Below, one piece after another: positions 1 to 9,387 of a stretch of DNA of 64,000 nt. The notes under the pieces are model-generated. The model did no database searches, had not been told where the DNA came from, and saw nothing but the letters and a program-made list of their open reading frames with translations. Position 1 is the first letter of the stretch. The number at the start of each line of letters is the position of its first letter. The stretch spans positions 19,219 to 83,218 of the forward strand of contig NZ_CALMFY010000216.1 in assembly GCF_937863485.1 (NCBI RefSeq), in the 5' to 3' direction. The stretch comes from an uncultured Nostoc sp. GTDB taxonomy: Bacteria; Cyanobacteriota; Cyanobacteriia; Cyanobacteriales; Nostocaceae. The position numbers and the translations under genes were made by a program.

Positions 1-1246
1 CGATTACCACCGCCACACCTCTAGAGAGTGACTGCGCTAACCCCCATGCCCCAATAAACGTACCTGCGGCTTCTGCTGCTGTGAGATCCAACATCAAGCT
101 AATTGCTGCCGTTGTTAAGAAACCTGTGGCTAAACCGAACAATACCAAACCTAGTTTGAGAACTGCTGCATTAGCTGTGAATCCTGATATACCTAGCAAT
201 ATTGAACAGAATGCTACTAACATACAGCCTAGACGTGCAGTTCTGCGCTTACCTAAACGCGGGACAATGTAAAAGCCAGTAACCCCGTAGGCAATCAGTA
301 GACCTGTTCCATAAAAAATATTTAATTTGGTACTTTCCGCTAGGGGCATTTTAAATACTTGACCAGCATAAGGTTCTAAAATCGGGTCTTGCATAAACAA
401 ACTGATAGTCATCACCAATAAAAAGGTGAAAAATATACCTGTTTGTGGGCTAGCTGTCAATATTTTCCAAGCATTGCCTAGAGTAATGCTGTCTTCCCGG
501 TTCACCAGTGTGGAACGAGTTGAGTATTGGGAGTACTTTTTTTCTACGCCCAATGTCGCTGCGATCGCCAAACCAAATACAATTGCTGGAACGATAGTAA
601 ACAACCTGTTGATTGCTGCTTGTAAGGTTTCTACCGTTGTTTCTGGCGTTAACTGTTTCAGCAAGCTGGCACTGATAATTGCCCCAACAATAATCCCCAC
701 CATTAGCATCGACCAGACCACACCAACTACTTTGGAACGGTTATCTTCTTCAGATATATCCACCAACAAAGCAGCAAAGGCAGTACCACTAGCACAAATT
801 CCTAGACCATATACAGCGAAAACTAAAGCCAAAAGTGCTGTCCAGCCGATTGTTTGGGTTGTCCATACCCAAGCACCTCTACTATTTCCAGCAAAATTCA
901 TCTGCCACATCACTTGTACAGCTAAAAATGCTGCGATCGCAAATATTGCCGCGCCCACCCAAACATAAGCTGTGCGGTGGTATCCCCATAACGGCTTGGC
1001 ATCGGAAATCTGGCCGAACCAGACACGGGAAGGAGCAACAAATAAAGGCAGTGCTAGAACTACTGATACCAGCGTTGCCGGAATTGCTATTTCTTGAATC
1101 ATGACTCTGTTGAGTACCCCCAGAGTCAAAATGGACATCATGCTCAACCCCATTTGAAATAAACCCAGCCGAAACATGGTCAGTAGGTTTACCCTTGGCA
1201 CAGATAGGGATTTTGTTTTGGTATCAAATACTTCACCACTTGCCAT
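1..1246 (-). CDS. BCD-family (PucC-like) MFS transporter, 3' end cut by window
   Basis: This is a polytopic membrane protein read on the minus strand. It starts at ATG 1246 (MASGEVFDTKTKSL) and about 415 residues are visible before the window edge. It is rich in hydrophobic helices with conserved Gly and Arg between them (for example LFVAPSRVWFGQISDAKP early, and VPRLGKRRTARLG after the middle), which fits the PucC/LhaA branch of the major facilitator superfamily. In phototrophs this branch is linked to chlorophyll or bacteriochlorophyll handling and assembly of light-harvesting complexes. The substrate is unknown here. There is no linked pigment gene in view, so the functional assignment rests on family resemblance only. 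Confidence 0.8.
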   Translation of the reverse strand, partial: MASGEVFDTKTKSLSVPRVNLLTMFRLGLFQMGLSMMSILTLGVLNRVMIQEIAIPATLVSVVLALPLFVAPSRVWFGQISDAKPLWGYHRTAYVWVGAAIFAIAAFLAVQVMWQMNFAGNSRGAWVWTTQTIGWTALLALVFAVYGLGICASGTAFAALLVDISEEDNRSKVVGVVWSMLMVGIIVGAIISASLLKQLTPETTVETLQAAINRLFTIVPAIVFGLAIAATLGVEKKYSQYSTRSTLVNREDSITLGNAWKILTASPQTGIFFTFLLVMTISLFMQDPILEPYAGQVFKMPLAESTKLNIFYGTGLLIAYGVTGFYIVPRLGKRRTARLGCMLVAFCSILLGISGFTANAAVLKLGLVLFGLATGFLTTAAISLMLDLTAAEAAGTFIGAWGLAQSLSRGVAVVI

Positions 1247-1498
1247 AGCTAGTTTTTTGTATGGTTTATAGGATTTAATCTCTCTCTCTTTAAATAAAGA
1301 TAAACCCTACCTGCTCGAAATCAGCGAACGAAAAGTGAAAGTTGCGATCGCGCTCAAATGTGACCGATTACGATGCTCATGACTTCATCGGAGGCGATCG
1401 CATCTGATGCCCAAATGGGAACCATAAGAAAATAAGCCCATACCATGCTTTGGTATGAAGCAAAGAAACGTAATACATCACAATATATTTGTTTATCC

Positions 1499-2509
1499 AT
1501 GTCTAACCAACAAAAGCATAATTCTGCTTTTAACGCTGCTGCCAACATTAACGTTCAACATGCCCGATTACAGGATTTATCTTTAAGTGCAGCCCGTAGA
1601 TTATATAAAGGTGGGATTCGACCTGGTGATCCGATCAGAACCAGAGTGCAAGCCCAAGAAATGTTAGATAAAATCCCTCCATCTCAAAGAGCAGGGATTG
1701 ATGGCAAATCTACTGATGTTAATATCCAAAAATACCTCTTAGATAAACACGCTAGTCACGTCAAACCCCACAGCCAAGGTGGCTCAAATGATCCCAAAAA
1801 TATCAAGTGGGAAAACGCCAAAGATAATTTAGCCCGTGGCAATAAACCCATGACTTCGCAGGAGCAAATAAGACTAGATGCTAAATGGTATTTTGACAAC
1901 CTAACAGGTGCAGTCAAAGCAGGTGTTAAAGCCGCGCCTCTAGGAGCAGTAATTGGTGTAGCGACGACAGCACCATTTTCGTTACTAACCAACGCGCTGC
2001 GCGTAGTTCGAGGTGAAATTTCTGCACAAGAAGCCGCTATAGGAACATTGAAAGATACCGTAAAAGGCGGCACAGTTGGGGGTGTGACAGCATTTGTAAC
2101 CACAACAGTAGCAGCAGCTTGTCCACCAATTGCGATCGCTTTAACCGCAGCCGCACCAGTTTTAGCTGTTGTTGGAACTGTGGGTATGGTTTACGAGTTT
2201 TTCAAAATCCTTGATGACCATAAACAAACGGTGAAAATCTATTATGAATCTTTAACTCAACAAGAATTAGAAAGATTACAAGCAATTGAGAACGAACTGA
2301 TTTATGAACATCAGAAAAATCTAGAGTTTTTAGCTCAAGCAGAAGTAATTAATCAAGAAATTACAAATCGTCCAATTGCACCAGGAATAGAAGGGGCTAT
2401 GCAACGGTTAGGTGAATCAGTCGCTATTGCTAAATCTCTAGGATTAACATCAGCAGATAGTAAATTGCTTGCTGGTTCTCAGCTGCCTCATCTTCCCACA
2501 GAAAAATAG
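1499..2509 (+). CDS. HNH-like nuclease with C-terminal hydrophobic region
   Basis: This 336-residue protein has an HNH-like core at about residues 80-120: SHVKPHSQGGS followed by DPKNIKWENAKDNLARG. The spacing His-x(3)-Pro, Gly-Gly, Asn, Asn-x(2)-Arg is that of HNH/colicin-type nucleases. The second half (about 135-240) is Gly/Ala/Val-rich with two or three possible membrane helices, followed by a charged, helical, coiled-coil-like tail. I chose ATG 1499 (MSNQQKHNS) over the in-frame ATG at 1445 because the residues between look unconserved; this is a judgement. The next gene starts 31 bases downstream and is also membrane-anchored, so the two probably form an operon. Nuclease activity is inferred from the motif. 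A toxin, a defence effector or a phage-derived protein are all possible. Confidence 0.6.
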   Translation: MSNQQKHNSAFNAAANINVQHARLQDLSLSAARRLYKGGIRPGDPIRTRVQAQEMLDKIPPSQRAGIDGKSTDVNIQKYLLDKHASHVKPHSQGGSNDPKNIKWENAKDNLARGNKPMTSQEQIRLDAKWYFDNLTGAVKAGVKAAPLGAVIGVATTAPFSLLTNALRVVRGEISAQEAAIGTLKDTVKGGTVGGVTAFVTTTVAAACPPIAIALTAAAPVLAVVGTVGMVYEFFKILDDHKQTVKIYYESLTQQELERLQAIENELIYEHQKNLEFLAQAEVINQEITNRPIAPGIEGAMQRLGESVAIAKSLGLTSADSKLLAGSQLPHLPTEK

Positions 2510-2540
2510 GAATTAAATTTCAGAGGATTACATAGTTTTT

Positions 2541-3221
2541 ATGCTTCCTTTTATTTTCGGCGCTCTTGGATTAGCTGTTGGAGCTGTTGTTGGTGCTTTT
2601 ACTACTCACGCTGTTGGGGAAAGTGATAGACAAGCAGCCAAGCATCATAGAACTGTTGCAAATGAACTAGCTGATAAATATACAAACTTGGAGCAAAAAT
2701 ACTATGAACTAGCTGATGAAACAAAAAAACCGATTCTCGATTTAACTCACCAGCACGCTTTAAATGAAGTAGAAAAAGATTGTTTGCGTTTAGCAGTTAG
2801 ATTACAGCATAATCTGATTTCTCTGATGTGGGATATTGATAGAGAGCCAACAGAAGCTGCTTTAAAGGGATTTGTTAACGCAGTAGAACTTACAAATAAT
2901 TTTCTCTGCAAAATAAATGAAGAGTTAATTTGTGTACCCAGTGACTATTATGCACGCAATCTTATTGCTGCTGTTCAACGCAAAATTATTTTTAACAGTC
3001 CAATATATTTTTCAAATCCATCAAATATAAACAATGAAGAATCGACGAAAAAAGCATTGTCAAGAGAAAACGAATTGAATAAGGAGAGAATTCTAATGAA
3101 CAATACTCGGCACATTTGTTTGAACAGTTTCAAAGGAACGAGCTATTTTTTCAAAGTTAGCTCCACATCTGACTTTGAAAATAATATCCCGCCCACGGCT
3201 GAATCAGGGTTTGAGGTATAA
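2541..3221 (+). CDS. membrane-anchored hypothetical protein paired with the HNH gene
   Basis: This 226-residue protein is not recognised. Residues 2-25 form a glycine-rich hydrophobic helix (FGALGLAVGAVVGAF), probably a membrane anchor. After it comes a long charged helical region (about 30-75) that may be a coiled coil, then a helical domain with two Cys. The last 40 or so residues look different in composition. Just before them there is an internal AAGGAG followed by ATG 3096 in the same frame, so a short separate product or a fused remnant of another gene is possible. The gene follows the HNH gene closely on the same strand and probably belongs with it. Confidence 0.5.
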   Translation: MLPFIFGALGLAVGAVVGAFTTHAVGESDRQAAKHHRTVANELADKYTNLEQKYYELADETKKPILDLTHQHALNEVEKDCLRLAVRLQHNLISLMWDIDREPTEAALKGFVNAVELTNNFLCKINEELICVPSDYYARNLIAAVQRKIIFNSPIYFSNPSNINNEESTKKALSRENELNKERILMNNTRHICLNSFKGTSYFFKVSSTSDFENNIPPTAESGFEV

Positions 3222-3461
3222 AACCTGCTCAATTTTTGTCCGAAGTATGGCAATGAAATGATATTCTGAAAATATGCCTGAATACTTACTATAGTTATGG
3301 TATTGCGCTGTAACTTTATCGGACGCAATCGAACCCCATAAAAATATCAATGTGAAAATGTGGTTTTAACTACGCTATTCCATTGAATTAGTAAGATAAA
3401 CTTGCCGTATGTATGTCCTCAAACTACTTACCTTCATCTAGTTACAAAAAAGGCATAAGCA

Positions 3462-3686
3462 ATGAGTAAAGAACCAGTCAAAGTAATATTATGGGAAGAA
3501 AACCAAAAAGATTTTCTCAAAAAATTCTATGATCTCCAATTTACTCCCAGAGTAGGAGAGGAAGTTTACCTAAAAAAGGAGAGATGGAAAGTAACCAGAG
3601 TTGAGCATGATTTAGAAATTAGTGAGATTAATGTCTACATGGAATTAATCAAAAAAGCCAAGCAGGATAAATCATCTAATTCATAA
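3462..3686 (+). CDS. small hypothetical protein, 74 residues
   Basis: A small charged protein (MSKEPVKVILWEENQ) without Cys, signal peptide or membrane helix. Its predicted pattern of short strands (VKVILWE, EEVYLKKERWKVTRVEHDL, INVYMELI) suggests a small beta-rich fold. It has no recognisable family. A strong hairpin terminator follows 28 bases after the stop codon, which supports a real transcription unit. It stands 240 bases after the membrane protein gene and may be monocistronic. Confidence 0.5.
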   Translation: MSKEPVKVILWEENQKDFLKKFYDLQFTPRVGEEVYLKKERWKVTRVEHDLEISEINVYMELIKKAKQDKSSNS

Positions 3687-3714
3687 ATACAAGTAAATAC
3701 ACTCAACTATTATA

Positions 3715-3742
3715 AAAGGGAGGTTATTAACCTCCCTTTATT
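3715..3742 (+). terminator. Rho-independent-type terminator
   Basis: AAAGGGAGGTT, a three-base loop and AACCTCCCTTT form an 11-bp perfect stem, followed by ATTCTG. It lies directly after the 74-residue gene. The U tract is short. Confidence 0.7.
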
Positions 3743-3791
3743 CTGAGAATAGTAGATTCTCAGGTGTAATTTGTAAATCTTTATGCAAGCC

Positions 3792-3820
3792 GCGATGTCT
3801 ACGACGGGCTACGCCTACGC
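3792..3820. repeat. dispersed palindromic repeat of the GCGATG..CTACG..CTACGC type
   Basis: GCGATGTCTACGACGGGCTA followed by CGCCTACGC. Related copies occur at 41495-41523 and 49081-49107, and a variant with TAACGACAAGCC at 32341 and 35218. It lies in the spacer before the aldo/keto reductase gene. Confidence 0.7.
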
Positions 3821-3947
3821 ACAACAAGAGTTACGGCCAAGTGCTGGCGCACCGTAAACATACTACATCAACTTCCCTATACCCAATTTTGTCTATGACG
3901 ATAGACTATAAAAGTAAAGAAATGTAAATAAATTAAATTTTGCAACC

Positions 3948-4895
3948 GTGGAAAATATCACATTGGGGCAAAATGGCCCAGTTGTTACACCCTTGTGCAT
4001 AGGCACTTGGGCTTGGGGTGATAAACTATTTTGGAATTATGGCAATGCCTACGGCCCAGAACAGTTACAAGAAGCCTTTACAGCAGCCTTAGAGGCTGGT
4101 GTTACCTTCTTTGATACTGCCGAAGTCTACGGAATGGGACTATCAGAGAAATTTTTGGGACAATTTTTGCAACAGACACAACAACCTGTACAAATCGCCA
4201 CAAAATTTGGCCCCCTACCGTGGCGATTTACAGCCCAATCCGTCTCTGATGCTTTAACAGACAGCCTCAAACGTTTACAATTAGAGCAAATCGCCCTGTA
4301 CCAAGTGCATTGGCCTTTTGCCTTCTTTTTAAGTCAAAAAACTTTGATGAATGCCCTAGCGGATGAAGTGAAGCGGGGCAGAATTGCCGCAATCGGTGTG
4401 AGTAATTACTCAGCAGAGCAAATGCGAGACGCGCATCAAATATTGGCGGCCCGTGGAGTGCCTTTGGCTGTGAACCAAGTACGCTATTCTTTACTCAGTC
4501 GCCAAATTGAAAGCAAAGGTATTATGGCAACTGCGCGTGATTTGGGTGTGACTATTTTGGCTTATAGTCCTCTAGCACAAGGATTACTTACAGGCAAGTA
4601 CACTATTGATAGTACTGAAACCCCCACTGGTGCGAGGAAAATAGACCCGCGATTTAAGAAAGAAGGTCTGCAAAAAATTGCCCCAGTCATATCTTTGCTA
4701 CGCAACTTCGGGGAAAAATACGATCGCACCCCTGCCCAAGTAGCTCTCAACTGGTTAATTGTTCAGGGGAACGTTATTCCCATTGCTGGGGTGAAGACAG
4801 CCGAACAGGTGCGGCAGAATGCTGGCGCTTTGGGCTGGAGATTGAGCGACGATGAAATTGGAGAGTTAGAACTAGTTAGTCGTCCTTGGCTGTAA
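3948..4895 (+). CDS. aldo/keto reductase
   Basis: This 315-residue protein has the AKR (TIM-barrel) signature in order: GTWAWGD near the N-terminus, DTAEVYGMG with the catalytic Asp and Tyr, ATKFG with the catalytic Lys, QVHWP with the His, and IGVSNYS after mid-protein. Family members reduce carbonyl groups with NADPH in the cytoplasm; the substrate cannot be read from sequence. The start is GTG 3948 (VENITLGQNGPVV), since there is no in-frame ATG close by. It stands alone between a repeat-rich spacer and a convergent Uma2 gene. Confidence 0.9.
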   Translation: MENITLGQNGPVVTPLCIGTWAWGDKLFWNYGNAYGPEQLQEAFTAALEAGVTFFDTAEVYGMGLSEKFLGQFLQQTQQPVQIATKFGPLPWRFTAQSVSDALTDSLKRLQLEQIALYQVHWPFAFFLSQKTLMNALADEVKRGRIAAIGVSNYSAEQMRDAHQILAARGVPLAVNQVRYSLLSRQIESKGIMATARDLGVTILAYSPLAQGLLTGKYTIDSTETPTGARKIDPRFKKEGLQKIAPVISLLRNFGEKYDRTPAQVALNWLIVQGNVIPIAGVKTAEQVRQNAGALGWRLSDDEIGELELVSRPWL

Positions 4896-4909
4896 TATTT
4901 TTGAACTAC

Positions 4910-5485
4910 TCAAACACAGGAGGCCAAATTTCTGACACTACTAGCTCCCAACCTGGTAATAAGTCTGGTAGTGTCTAGTTTGTCGTTGTCCTGCAAAACT
5001 ATTGGTTCTTGGTTGAGCCGATAAACGGTGAGTGTCAATTTGTCAGGATCAATCAGCATACCAACCGTAGTTCCAAGTTGTAAGAATAGCTGAATCTTTT
5101 CTACCAGTGGTTTGATCCGGTCTGACTTAGATTTTATCTCTACCATCAAGTCAGGCACCAATTCCACAAAGTCGCGCTTGCTTGTTTTCATTCTATCAGC
5201 ACGAACAAAAGATACATCGGGAGCGCGAAGATTTCGTTTTTCGTTATCAGCTTCTTTTCCGTTTTCACTTTCTAATGTAGGCAAAATAAAACCCGCGCTA
5301 GAACCCGTTACCCGTCCTAGTCTCTGTGGGCGTACCCAATTACCCATCTGTCTTGCAAACTCTATACCTATTTCCTCTGATTCATAATCTGATGGGCCCA
5401 TAATCAGTATATTTCCGTCTACCAGCTCCATCTGCCATTCTGGATGCTCTGCTTGTAGTTGCTCTAAGTCTGGAATAGTGAACAT
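4910..5485 (-). CDS. Uma2 family (DUF820) putative endonuclease
   Basis: This 191-residue protein belongs to the Uma2/DUF820 family of PD-(D/E)XK nuclease-like proteins that is greatly expanded in cyanobacteria. Visible features are the N-terminal MELVDGNILIMGPSDYES, LRAPDVSFVRADR and LMVEIKSKSDRIKPLVEKI with the E-x-K pair. A biological role is not established for the family. It is convergent with the aldo/keto reductase gene, the stops lying 14 bases apart. It is one of three Uma2 genes in the window. Confidence 0.85.
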   Translation of the reverse strand: MFTIPDLEQLQAEHPEWQMELVDGNILIMGPSDYESEEIGIEFARQMGNWVRPQRLGRVTGSSAGFILPTLESENGKEADNEKRNLRAPDVSFVRADRMKTSKRDFVELVPDLMVEIKSKSDRIKPLVEKIQLFLQLGTTVGMLIDPDKLTLTVYRLNQEPIVLQDNDKLDTTRLITRLGASSVRNLASCV

Positions 5486-5674
5486 AAGACCACGAAGAAT
5501 GCATCTTTAATTTATCTTCCTAGAAACTGGTAGAAAAAGTTACCCAAAAAGCTAAAAAGTCAAGAGCCAAAGTCAAAATCTTGACTCTTAACTCTCAACT
5601 CTCCAACTTTAGATTTGGATTTTGGATTGAAGAAAAAATCTAAAATCCAAAATTGATTAACTTCTAACTCTTGA

Positions 5675-7204
5675 CTAAGAAGCTGATTCTCTAGCTGTAG
5701 GTGAACCTATCTTTTTACTAGGGGATGCAGAAGAATCCTGCCCACTTGTCCGCAGTTTTGGCTTGGGAGAAGAATGTCTTTCTTCACCAGTGCTGCTATC
5801 TGATTTCCATGCAGAACGAGGGCGATCGCTGGAAGATTCACGACGCTTGCCCAGTCTGGGTTTGGGAGCGGAAGATTCCTCTTGGGGAATTTCCACGTCT
5901 GAACTCAACCAAGCGGGACGAGTTTGATCGTAAGCGATTTGCAGTGCCGCTGCGGCGATCGCTTGAGCATCGTATTCTTCAATCAGTTCGCTGACAATCG
6001 GCAAGAATGAAGCCAAACGCTCACCTGTCAAAGCTTCCCGCACCTGTTCTTGCAATTTCAGAATGTGTCGCGCTTCAATCTGTGCCCGTGTGGGAATCGT
6101 CAGCACTTGCCAATTTTGGCGGTTATGACGTTCAAATGTTTGCTGTTTGCGCCGCTCAAATGGCTGAACTAAAGAAATTGCTGTTCCTTCTTTACCAGCA
6201 CGACCAGTACGACCAATGCGATGGACGTAGGTTTCTACGCTATCGGGTAAATCGTAGTTGATTACGTGAGAGAGTTGATCGACATCTAACCCTCGGGCGG
6301 CAATATCAGTTGCTACCACCCAGCGGACTTGACGGTTACGGAAGCGGCTTAATAACCGTTCCCGTGCTTGTTGCGACAAGTCACCGTGGTATTCATCTAC
6401 ACTGTGACCAGCGCCTTGTAACTGACTGGTGAGTTCTGCGGCTGTGCGTCTGGTGCGAACAAAGATTAAAGCTGTTTCTGGATCTTCCATTTCCAGAATC
6501 GGCTGTAAAGCTTTGGCTTTTGTCCAGTGGCGGGGAATCAGATAAGCTACCTGATTAATCTTGTTGGGAGCGGCTTTTGGCTGCTCAACGGTGACAGTAG
6601 CAGGCGATCGCAAGAACTTGTTCACTAACATCCGAATCGATGGTGGCATTGTTGCCGAGAATAAAGCTGTTTGGCGATCTACGGGCGCTTGCGAGAGGAT
6701 TTTCACCACATCGTCGATAAAGCCCATGCTCAACATTTCATCAGCTTCATCCAACACAAACCACTTCACTTGATCGAGCTTTAAACAGCCGCGATCGAGC
6801 AAATCGATCACCCGTCCTGGAGTGCCCACTACCATGTGAACGCCACGTCTGAGTTGTAACATTTGGCGGTCAATTGATTGACCACCGTAGATTGCTAACA
6901 CCCGCAATCCTTCATCGCCGATGAACTGAGCGATCGCATCGTGAACTTGCATTGCTAATTCACGAGTTGGCGTTAAAACTATGGCTTGCACGGCTTTTTG
7001 ATTAATATCCAGCCGCTCTAAAATTGGCAGTGAAAATGCTGCTGTTTTGCCTGTTCCAGTTTGAGATTGACCTACCACATCACGACCAGCTAGCAATTGG
7101 GGAATTGCTTGCACTTGAATGTTAGTTGGTTCGGTAAAACCGATTTTTTCTATTTGTTCGACACGTTCTTGGGAAATGCCTAATTCTTGAAATGAAAGAG
7201 TCAT
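5675..7204 (-). CDS. DEAD-box ATP-dependent RNA helicase (CrhR/CsdA type)
   Basis: A cytoplasmic ATP-dependent RNA helicase with all family motifs: SQTGTGKT (motif I), PTRELAMQ (Ia), VGTPGR (Ib), DEAD within VLDEADEM, SAT within LFSATMP, ATDIAARGLD (V) and HRIGRTGRAG (VI). The C-terminal 100 residues are rich in Ser, Arg, Lys and Pro, which is usual for RNA-binding tails. I place the start at ATG 7204 (MTLSFQELG) because TAGGAG stands 6 bases upstream; the reading frame is open to 7246. The closest known proteins are the cold- and redox-regulated cyanobacterial CrhR/CrhB helicases, but I cannot tell which paralogue this is. Confidence 0.93.
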   Translation of the reverse strand: MTLSFQELGISQERVEQIEKIGFTEPTNIQVQAIPQLLAGRDVVGQSQTGTGKTAAFSLPILERLDINQKAVQAIVLTPTRELAMQVHDAIAQFIGDEGLRVLAIYGGQSIDRQMLQLRRGVHMVVGTPGRVIDLLDRGCLKLDQVKWFVLDEADEMLSMGFIDDVVKILSQAPVDRQTALFSATMPPSIRMLVNKFLRSPATVTVEQPKAAPNKINQVAYLIPRHWTKAKALQPILEMEDPETALIFVRTRRTAAELTSQLQGAGHSVDEYHGDLSQQARERLLSRFRNRQVRWVVATDIAARGLDVDQLSHVINYDLPDSVETYVHRIGRTGRAGKEGTAISLVQPFERRKQQTFERHNRQNWQVLTIPTRAQIEARHILKLQEQVREALTGERLASFLPIVSELIEEYDAQAIAAAALQIAYDQTRPAWLSSDVEIPQEESSAPKPRLGKRRESSSDRPRSAWKSDSSTGEERHSSPKPKLRTSGQDSSASPSKKIGSPTARESAS

Positions 7205-7257
7205 TAATTCTCCTAAATTTTTTCTAAGGATTTTTGGATTAGTCATTTAGTCAGTAG

Positions 7258-7277
7258 AGACGCGATTAATCGCGTCT
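7258..7277. repeat. 20-bp perfect palindrome, dispersed repeat
   Basis: AGACGCGATTAATCGCGTCT is a perfect palindrome. The half site recurs at 47739. It lies upstream of the helicase gene and is probably a dispersed repeat rather than an operator. Confidence 0.6.
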
Positions 7278-7395
7278 GTACAATGGTCATTAGTCATTGG
7301 TCAGCCAGCGGAATCTTAGGGAAAATCCCGATGAGGAAATACCTCACCAGAAGGGCGAACCCGTAAGGGTCATTTAACAAAAAACAAATGACAAT

Positions 7396-8715
7396 TTAGT
7401 TATTGACTACTTGACCATAGAGGTCGTATGTATCAGCGTGGTGAATCGCTATTGGCACGATGGTTCCTAACTTTGCCTGGCCTTTGACATACACCAGACC
7501 ATCAACCTCTGGGGAAAATCTACCTGAACGACCGATTAATTCACCACTTTCAGGATTTTCTTGCTCAATCAGGACATCAACAATTTTGCCTACTTCCTGT
7601 TGATTTTTCTTTTGAGAAATCGGTTGCTGGAGTTCCATAAGTTGATATCGGCGCTCGTCCATCACCAATTGGGGCAACTGATTTGGTAGCTTGTAAGCTG
7701 GGGTTCCTTCCTCAGAGGAAAAGGTGAAGACACCAACATGGTCGAATTCATGCCGCTGGACGAACTCTAATAGATGCTCAAAATTCTCGCTTGTTTCTCC
7801 TGGGAAACCAACAATAAATGTTGTCCGCAGTACGGCTGTTGGTAGCGCCGTTTTGATGCGATCTATAATCCCATCATTTACCCGTCCTTGCCAAGGACGG
7901 TTCATGGCGCGGAGAATATCTGGATGAGAATGCTGCAAGGGCAAATCCAGGTAAGGCAAGACGTTGGGTGTTTCTTGAATCGCCGCTATCACATCTGGGG
8001 TCAGTCCCGTGGGATAAGCGTAATGCATTCTGATCCACGGTATATCTACTTTCCCCAAAGCGCGAAGTAATTCGGCTAACTTTGGCTTACCGTAAATATC
8101 CAAACCGTAATTAGTAGTGATTTGGGAAATTAGAATAATTTCCTTTACCCCTTGACTAACTAACTGCTCCGCTTCGGCGACTATAGATTCAATAGTACGC
8201 GATCGCTGGTTTCCTCGAAGATGAGGAATTATACAAAATGCACAACGATAATCACATCCTTCTGCAACCCGCAGGTAAGCTACGCCCTCGGTTGTCGTGC
8301 GATAGCGCGGTGTAGTTTCGTCGGCAATGTAGGTTGGTTCGATACTAACCTGTTTGACCCGCTCACCTTGTTCTACACGCTCAATTACATTTACAATTTT
8401 GTGATAATCGCCTGTGCCCACCACCGCTACTGCTTCGGGCAACTCCTCCAAAAGTTGTTCTTGGAAGTGTTGCGCCATACAGCCAGTGATTACAATTTTT
8501 TTGTTTGCCTCTGCCAGTTCTACCAAAGTTCTGACAGATTCAAGTCTCGCTGCTTCAATAAAACTACAGGTATTAACAATAACGTAATCTGCTAACTCTT
8601 CATTTGTATCTACACCGTAGCCTGCTTCTACGAGCATTCCCAGCATGTGTTCTGTATCAATTCGATTTTTCTCGCAGCCCAAGTGAGAAATGGCAATTGT
8701 TGGCTTGTCACCCAT
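7396..8715 (-). CDS. rimO: ribosomal protein S12 methylthiotransferase RimO
   Basis: This 439-residue radical SAM enzyme adds a methylthio group to an aspartate of ribosomal protein S12, using two [4Fe-4S] clusters. The N-terminal MTTase domain shows SHLGCEKNRID, NTCSF and ITGCMAQ, with the three Cys of the auxiliary cluster. The radical SAM motif is CDYRCAFC, followed by IIPHLRG. A C-terminal TRAM domain (about 370-439) is present. The length and the CIIPHLRG signature separate it from MiaB. It begins with MGDKPTIAISHLGC at 8715 and is monocistronic as far as can be seen. Confidence 0.95.
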   Translation of the reverse strand: MGDKPTIAISHLGCEKNRIDTEHMLGMLVEAGYGVDTNEELADYVIVNTCSFIEAARLESVRTLVELAEANKKIVITGCMAQHFQEQLLEELPEAVAVVGTGDYHKIVNVIERVEQGERVKQVSIEPTYIADETTPRYRTTTEGVAYLRVAEGCDYRCAFCIIPHLRGNQRSRTIESIVAEAEQLVSQGVKEIILISQITTNYGLDIYGKPKLAELLRALGKVDIPWIRMHYAYPTGLTPDVIAAIQETPNVLPYLDLPLQHSHPDILRAMNRPWQGRVNDGIIDRIKTALPTAVLRTTFIVGFPGETSENFEHLLEFVQRHEFDHVGVFTFSSEEGTPAYKLPNQLPQLVMDERRYQLMELQQPISQKKNQQEVGKIVDVLIEQENPESGELIGRSGRFSPEVDGLVYVKGQAKLGTIVPIAIHHADTYDLYGQVVNN

Positions 8716-9387
8716 ATTTTGAAAAAATCTTCATTTTTTTCTTCTTGTAGTCAAACATTCAAGTGCTAACTTCGCTTTTTTGCTATCAGCATCCTCATGA
8801 AAACAGTGCAGTGGCAAATCCCCACTGTCAACAACTGTCTGTGGACTCATAACCCTATCAATAAATAAAAATAGAGGTCATGTTATGATATTCCTATCAA
8901 TCTGTTCCCCAGGGTAAATTGAAGTGTCTTTGGGTACATTTGACACTCGTAATCTTTTTTAACAATTCGCCTATTGGTATTTTACATTACCGCAGCGTGT
9001 GCGTTGTTAACCTACCCATCGGGAAGCCGCCCAAAGGGCTTGTTGTGAGAAGTCGCTACCCTCAGGGAAATCGACGAAAGCGACTACGCCTATAAAGCAG
9101 TAATGCTACCCTGGCGATTGGCAAGTCCTACGACAGTGCGCGGACGAGACGCCTAAACCACGGAAAGCTGCCTCGCGTCTAGTGAGTGGCAAACTCCTCT
9201 TGTAGCCAAGTTTTATCTTAACATATCTTATGGGAGGTTTGATGCCAATTTCCATCTAAGGAAGGAGGCAGGAAACCGACTATCATAAAACACATTTGAC
9301 TAGTTAATGAGAAGTCAAGAGTCAAGGGTCATATAGTCAATAGTCAAAAAATTGTGGACTCTGGACTTTGCGAGGCGGATTAAAGAC
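8716..9387. other. gene-free spacer between rimO and btpA
   Basis: I see no convincing gene in these 670 bases. A hairpin (CAGTGG..CCACTG) lies near 8807-8835. The part from about 9000 to 9200 consists of GC-rich dispersed repeat fragments (such as AAGTCGCTACC and GACTACGCCTATAAAGCAG), and the tail near 9308-9350 has GTCAAGAGTCAAGGGTC-type tandem repeats. It must hold the promoters of the divergent rimO and btpA genes, but I cannot place them. Confidence 0.4.

Noticed and set aside
426..968. 180-residue plus-strand frame
   Set aside because: It is antisense to the PucC-like transporter gene, whose minus-strand frame is open throughout and has clear family motifs.
1445..1498. Upstream start of the HNH gene
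   Set aside because: The 18 extra residues look random, and ATG 1499 gives a plausible N-terminus.
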